A DNA stretch of 64,000 bases from Russula earlei (lineage: Eukaryota > Basidiomycota > Agaricomycetes > Russulales > Russulaceae), in contig JAGFNK010000260.1 in NCBI GenBank assembly GCA_025769875.1, positions 1-64,000 of the forward strand, given 5' to 3'. The first letter of the stretch is position 1. Each line of letters begins with the position of its first letter. Shown here piece by piece: positions 61,691-64,000 of the stretch. The position numbers and the translations under genes are program-made. The notes under the pieces are model-generated. The model was given only the letters and a program-made list of their open reading frames with translations, was not told the origin of the DNA and did not search any database.

Positions 61691-63230
61691 AAGTTTTTAG
61701 ACAACGTTTATGGTCCAATGGCCGTTATTCCAAGGATATGCTATGGTATAGGCTGGTTTCAGTCGAATGGAGTCGGGTCTTCCTTGATGTTTCCTTAACT
61801 GGATTCGGGAGTATTCCTCAGTGATGCTGCTTTGTGTTAGGAACTACTCGGGTTTTCCACAGATATCCTTCAAATTCTGCTGGAGAGATGGCAAAGTCAC
61901 TTATTTCCTTGATAGGGTGTTTGTAAACTATAAAGTGTGTCAGTCGTTGATGCCAAGCTTGGGTACAATAATTCTTGAATTCAATTAACTCTCTCCTTGA
62001 ACGCGTAGGTAGGTTTAATGCTAAGAAGGATTGTTCTGGTAGATAGCAGTGTAAATCAGTAGTTCCTAAGATCGGCACTATCAGGGGATTCAACAAGGGG
62101 TGATGCAAAGGGTTGGATAGGTATGACAGGGGTAGGAATACGATTGGTAAACAAGGGTACGTAGGCGTCAGGAGGGGTAGGAGGTAATGGTCTTTCTACA
62201 AGAAATCCTCTTGCGTTGGGAACTGTTTCTCTCTCAGGGGGTCGTTGGGATGACGCGCGTCTCCTGTGTCGAGGAGCCAGATTTATCGAATGGGGAGGTG
62301 GTAATCGCCTGGCGTCCACAAGGTAATTCCGTCAGGAGTAGGAGGTGTGTCTGGTCGAAAGTTGCACGTGCAATACTCTGTTTTGCAGTTACACCTTGCT
62401 GTCCACGGATTTGACTCAGTATCTTCTGTGCTGGCAGACCAACGTTCTTGGCTAGTTGGGACAGTGGTTTGAATCGGTGTGAGGGGTCGAGGGGCAAGAC
62501 TTGAGGCTTCTAGGATTGCTGGGACAGAATAGTACGCAGGGGGACCAGTATATGAGGCGTCTGGGCTGGTAATTGCCCAAGGTTGATTGTAGTCTGCGTC
62601 GTATAGCCAAGAGTTAGTTTCCCAATCAAAGGTGTTGTGTATTCCTGGTACAACAGCAAGTTGGACGTAAGATTGATTTTCCCTTTGTATTCTGTTGAGG
62701 CGTAGGTGGTAGAACTGGACAGTGAGACGATAGTAGCTGATGTATGTCCAAGCTAAGTAGAATAAGCGGTATCCTGTTCTCAAGGAGTGGATAATGATGT
62801 GGTGGCGTGGTTGAATGACTCTGGTCCAGAGGTTTAATTCACTGGTGCGTAAGGATTGGTAGTCAACTGGTTGTCCTTGGATGTTCTTTGCTTGAGCAAG
62901 GTGCCAATATAATAGTTGTTGTCGTGCTGGTGGTAGAAGTCGACTAAGGGTTTCAAGGTATAGTGCGTGTTCGTCGTGGCTTAAGAGCTGTCCAAAAGGT
63001 AAGACTCCAAGGAACTCTTTAACAATAAGGTGGGGGAAGTCCTCGTGAGGTGGTTCAATTTCTGGTACGTCGTGTAAGGTTGGTTAAGGTGGTGACAGGG
63101 AACGCACGGAGGTCCAGGTTCGATAGTGATTTAGATTTAAGACGTGTCTAGTGATAGCGTCTTCTTCTTCGTCTTCTTCTAAGGCGTATTCTCGAGGCAC
63201 TTTAGTTAAAGCAAAAAAGGATCTTTATTC
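61691..63230 (-). pseudogene. Second accessory ORF region of the gypsy element, broken
   Basis: Overlapping minus-strand frames between 63070 and 61818. Conserved blocks shared with the degraded plus-strand copy (49.8-50.9 kb) are FLGVLPFGQLLSHDE, YWHLAQAKNIQGQPVDY, NLWTRVIQPRHH, SYVQLAVVPGIHNTFDW. Downstream is a Pro/Thr-rich region with a small Cys cluster (RCNCKTEYCTCNF), then FVERPLPPTPPDAYVPLF. No known domain recognised. Its place between the 5' end and gag suggests a gag-like or structural role, but that is inference. Confidence 0.55.
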
Positions 63231-63268
63231 GATCTTTATTGAAGCGTTACAAGGGTGGTTCTTACTTT

Positions 63269-64000
63269 TTAAGAACCGTGCGCAAGATCTATGGTTTCGA
63301 GCTGGTACCTCTCAATTATTTCGAGAGGGTTAGGAGGAATACGAGGCGTAAAGCAAAAGCGAAGTAGCTGGGGGTTAAAGCGGATGGTGTCGACTGTATA
63401 AGTCGAATAGTGACGTAGGGACACGCGGTTACTGTTCTCTTCGAAGTGTAAGTAGCCGTATGCGAAAGCGAGACGTCCGTCCAAGAAGTCGTGTACGATA
63501 GATAAGCAAAACGAGCCCTCGTAAGCAGGGCGGTAGATAGCAGGCAAGGTAAGTAGTTTCCTAAATAACGAAGGTTTAAAAATGTATGCGATGCGTCCAA
63601 GGGGGAAGTCAGCGTCCGGGGCGTATATCCCGACGTTGGAGCAGATGCCAAAGGGGGTGAGATTGTACTGGGTGGCAAGGGCAGCGTTGGAGGGTTCGAC
63701 CGCAAAAGTGTGGACGATGCGTGCACGAAAGGCTGTGGTGAAGGTGTCTGTGAACGCGCGACGAGCAAGTTGGTCTGAGGTAGGGATGCGTCCGAGGTAG
63801 TCTTGATGATTCAAGTCGTGGAGGGGACGCCACTGCTCCTGGATGACGATTGGTGGTAGGGAGGACGAAGTACTGGTGTGGATGGAAGCGAAATGCTGTG
63901 CAAGGGGGACGGTCAAGGAAGCCTTCAGGCAAGGGAGGTCGGTCCGCTTGCTGTTGCTCGTTCTGCGCAGGAGGGGGAGTGCCGACAGGGACAAAGTCAC
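63269..64000 (-). CDS. Accessory retroelement protein, partial at window edge
   Basis: An unbroken minus-strand frame of 243 codons entering from the right edge, so the start is not seen. Visible segments are IQEQWRPLHDLNHQDYLGR, then FTTAFRARIVHTFAVEPSN, GICSNVGIYAPDADFPLGR, AYEGSFCLSIVHDFLDGR and LLRFCFTPRIPPNP, ending LAHGS. It is clearly related to the degraded plus-strand copy at 48470-48897 (both keep C-x-x-VGI, PD-DFP-G and the HDFLD block), which implies purifying selection while the family was active. No known fold recognised. A hairpin overlaps its stop codon (63257-63277). Confidence 0.65.
   Translation of the reverse strand: MTLSLSALPLLRRTSNSKRTDLPCLKASLTVPLAQHFASIHTSTSSSLPPIVIQEQWRPLHDLNHQDYLGRIPTSDQLARRAFTDTFTTAFRARIVHTFAVEPSNAALATQYNLTPFGICSNVGIYAPDADFPLGRIAYIFKPSLFRKLLTLPAIYRPAYEGSFCLSIVHDFLDGRLAFAYGYLHFEENSNRVSLRHYSTYTVDTIRFNPQLLRFCFTPRIPPNPLEIIERYQLETIDLAHGS

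Larger units (their letters stand above)
55370..64000 (-). mobile_element. Ty3/gypsy chromovirus, right end outside the window
   Basis: Orientation is minus. From the right: accessory ORFs, gag with zinc knuckle, protease, reverse transcriptase, RNase H, integrase with chromodomain, polypurine tract (56202-56216, AAAGAGGGGATGAA on the complement), and the 3' LTR (55370-56201). The 5' LTR is not in the window. Several frameshifts in gag, between gag and pol, and in integrase show this copy is inactive. It is inserted in an older element at 55370. Confidence 0.92.

Overview
The window looks like nuclear DNA of a filamentous basidiomycete, probably an agaricomycete. Genes are close together and cut by many introns of about 50-60 bp. 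The recognisable proteins are fungal housekeeping types: alpha-tubulin, mitochondrial aminomethyltransferase, squalene synthase, Vps10, Hsp78 and a PFF1-type vacuolar protease. The repeat-rich end carries Ty3/gypsy chromoviruses. I cannot name the species.

Positions 1-34350 are gene-dense and ordinary. In order they hold alpha-tubulin (+), aminomethyltransferase (+), an inverted-repeat element with a captured kinase fragment, cytidine deaminase (-), a membrane J-domain protein (+), trimethylguanosine synthase (-), tRNA-Ile(AAT) (-), an FAD amine oxidoreductase (+), an unrecognised gene (-), an RCC1-repeat protein ending in a PHD finger (+), squalene synthase (-), an RBR ubiquitin ligase (+), Vps10 (+), RPB7 (-), Hsp78 (+) and an M28 membrane protease (+). 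Exon chains were rebuilt by hand from splice sites, reading phase and family conservation. Where exons are listed the phases add up, except in RPB7, which is off by exactly one base.

Positions 34350-45118 are transitional. They hold unrecognised ORFs, a small secreted protein with a duplicated motif and an EF-hand-like loop, a perfect 20-bp foldback, and two decayed copies of conserved genes side by side: an EBP1/PA2G4-like M24 protein and Hsp104.

Positions 45119-64000 are nested retroelements. They include a gag-like gene between two 620-bp LTR-like arms in opposite orientation, and a degraded plus-strand retroelement interior cut by two LTR-like insertions. There is also a solo LTR with a 5-bp target duplication, an older minus-strand element, and a gypsy chromovirus inserted into it that runs off the right edge. 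Two diverged copies of an unrecognised retroelement protein, followed by a conserved hairpin, are the most novel signal here.
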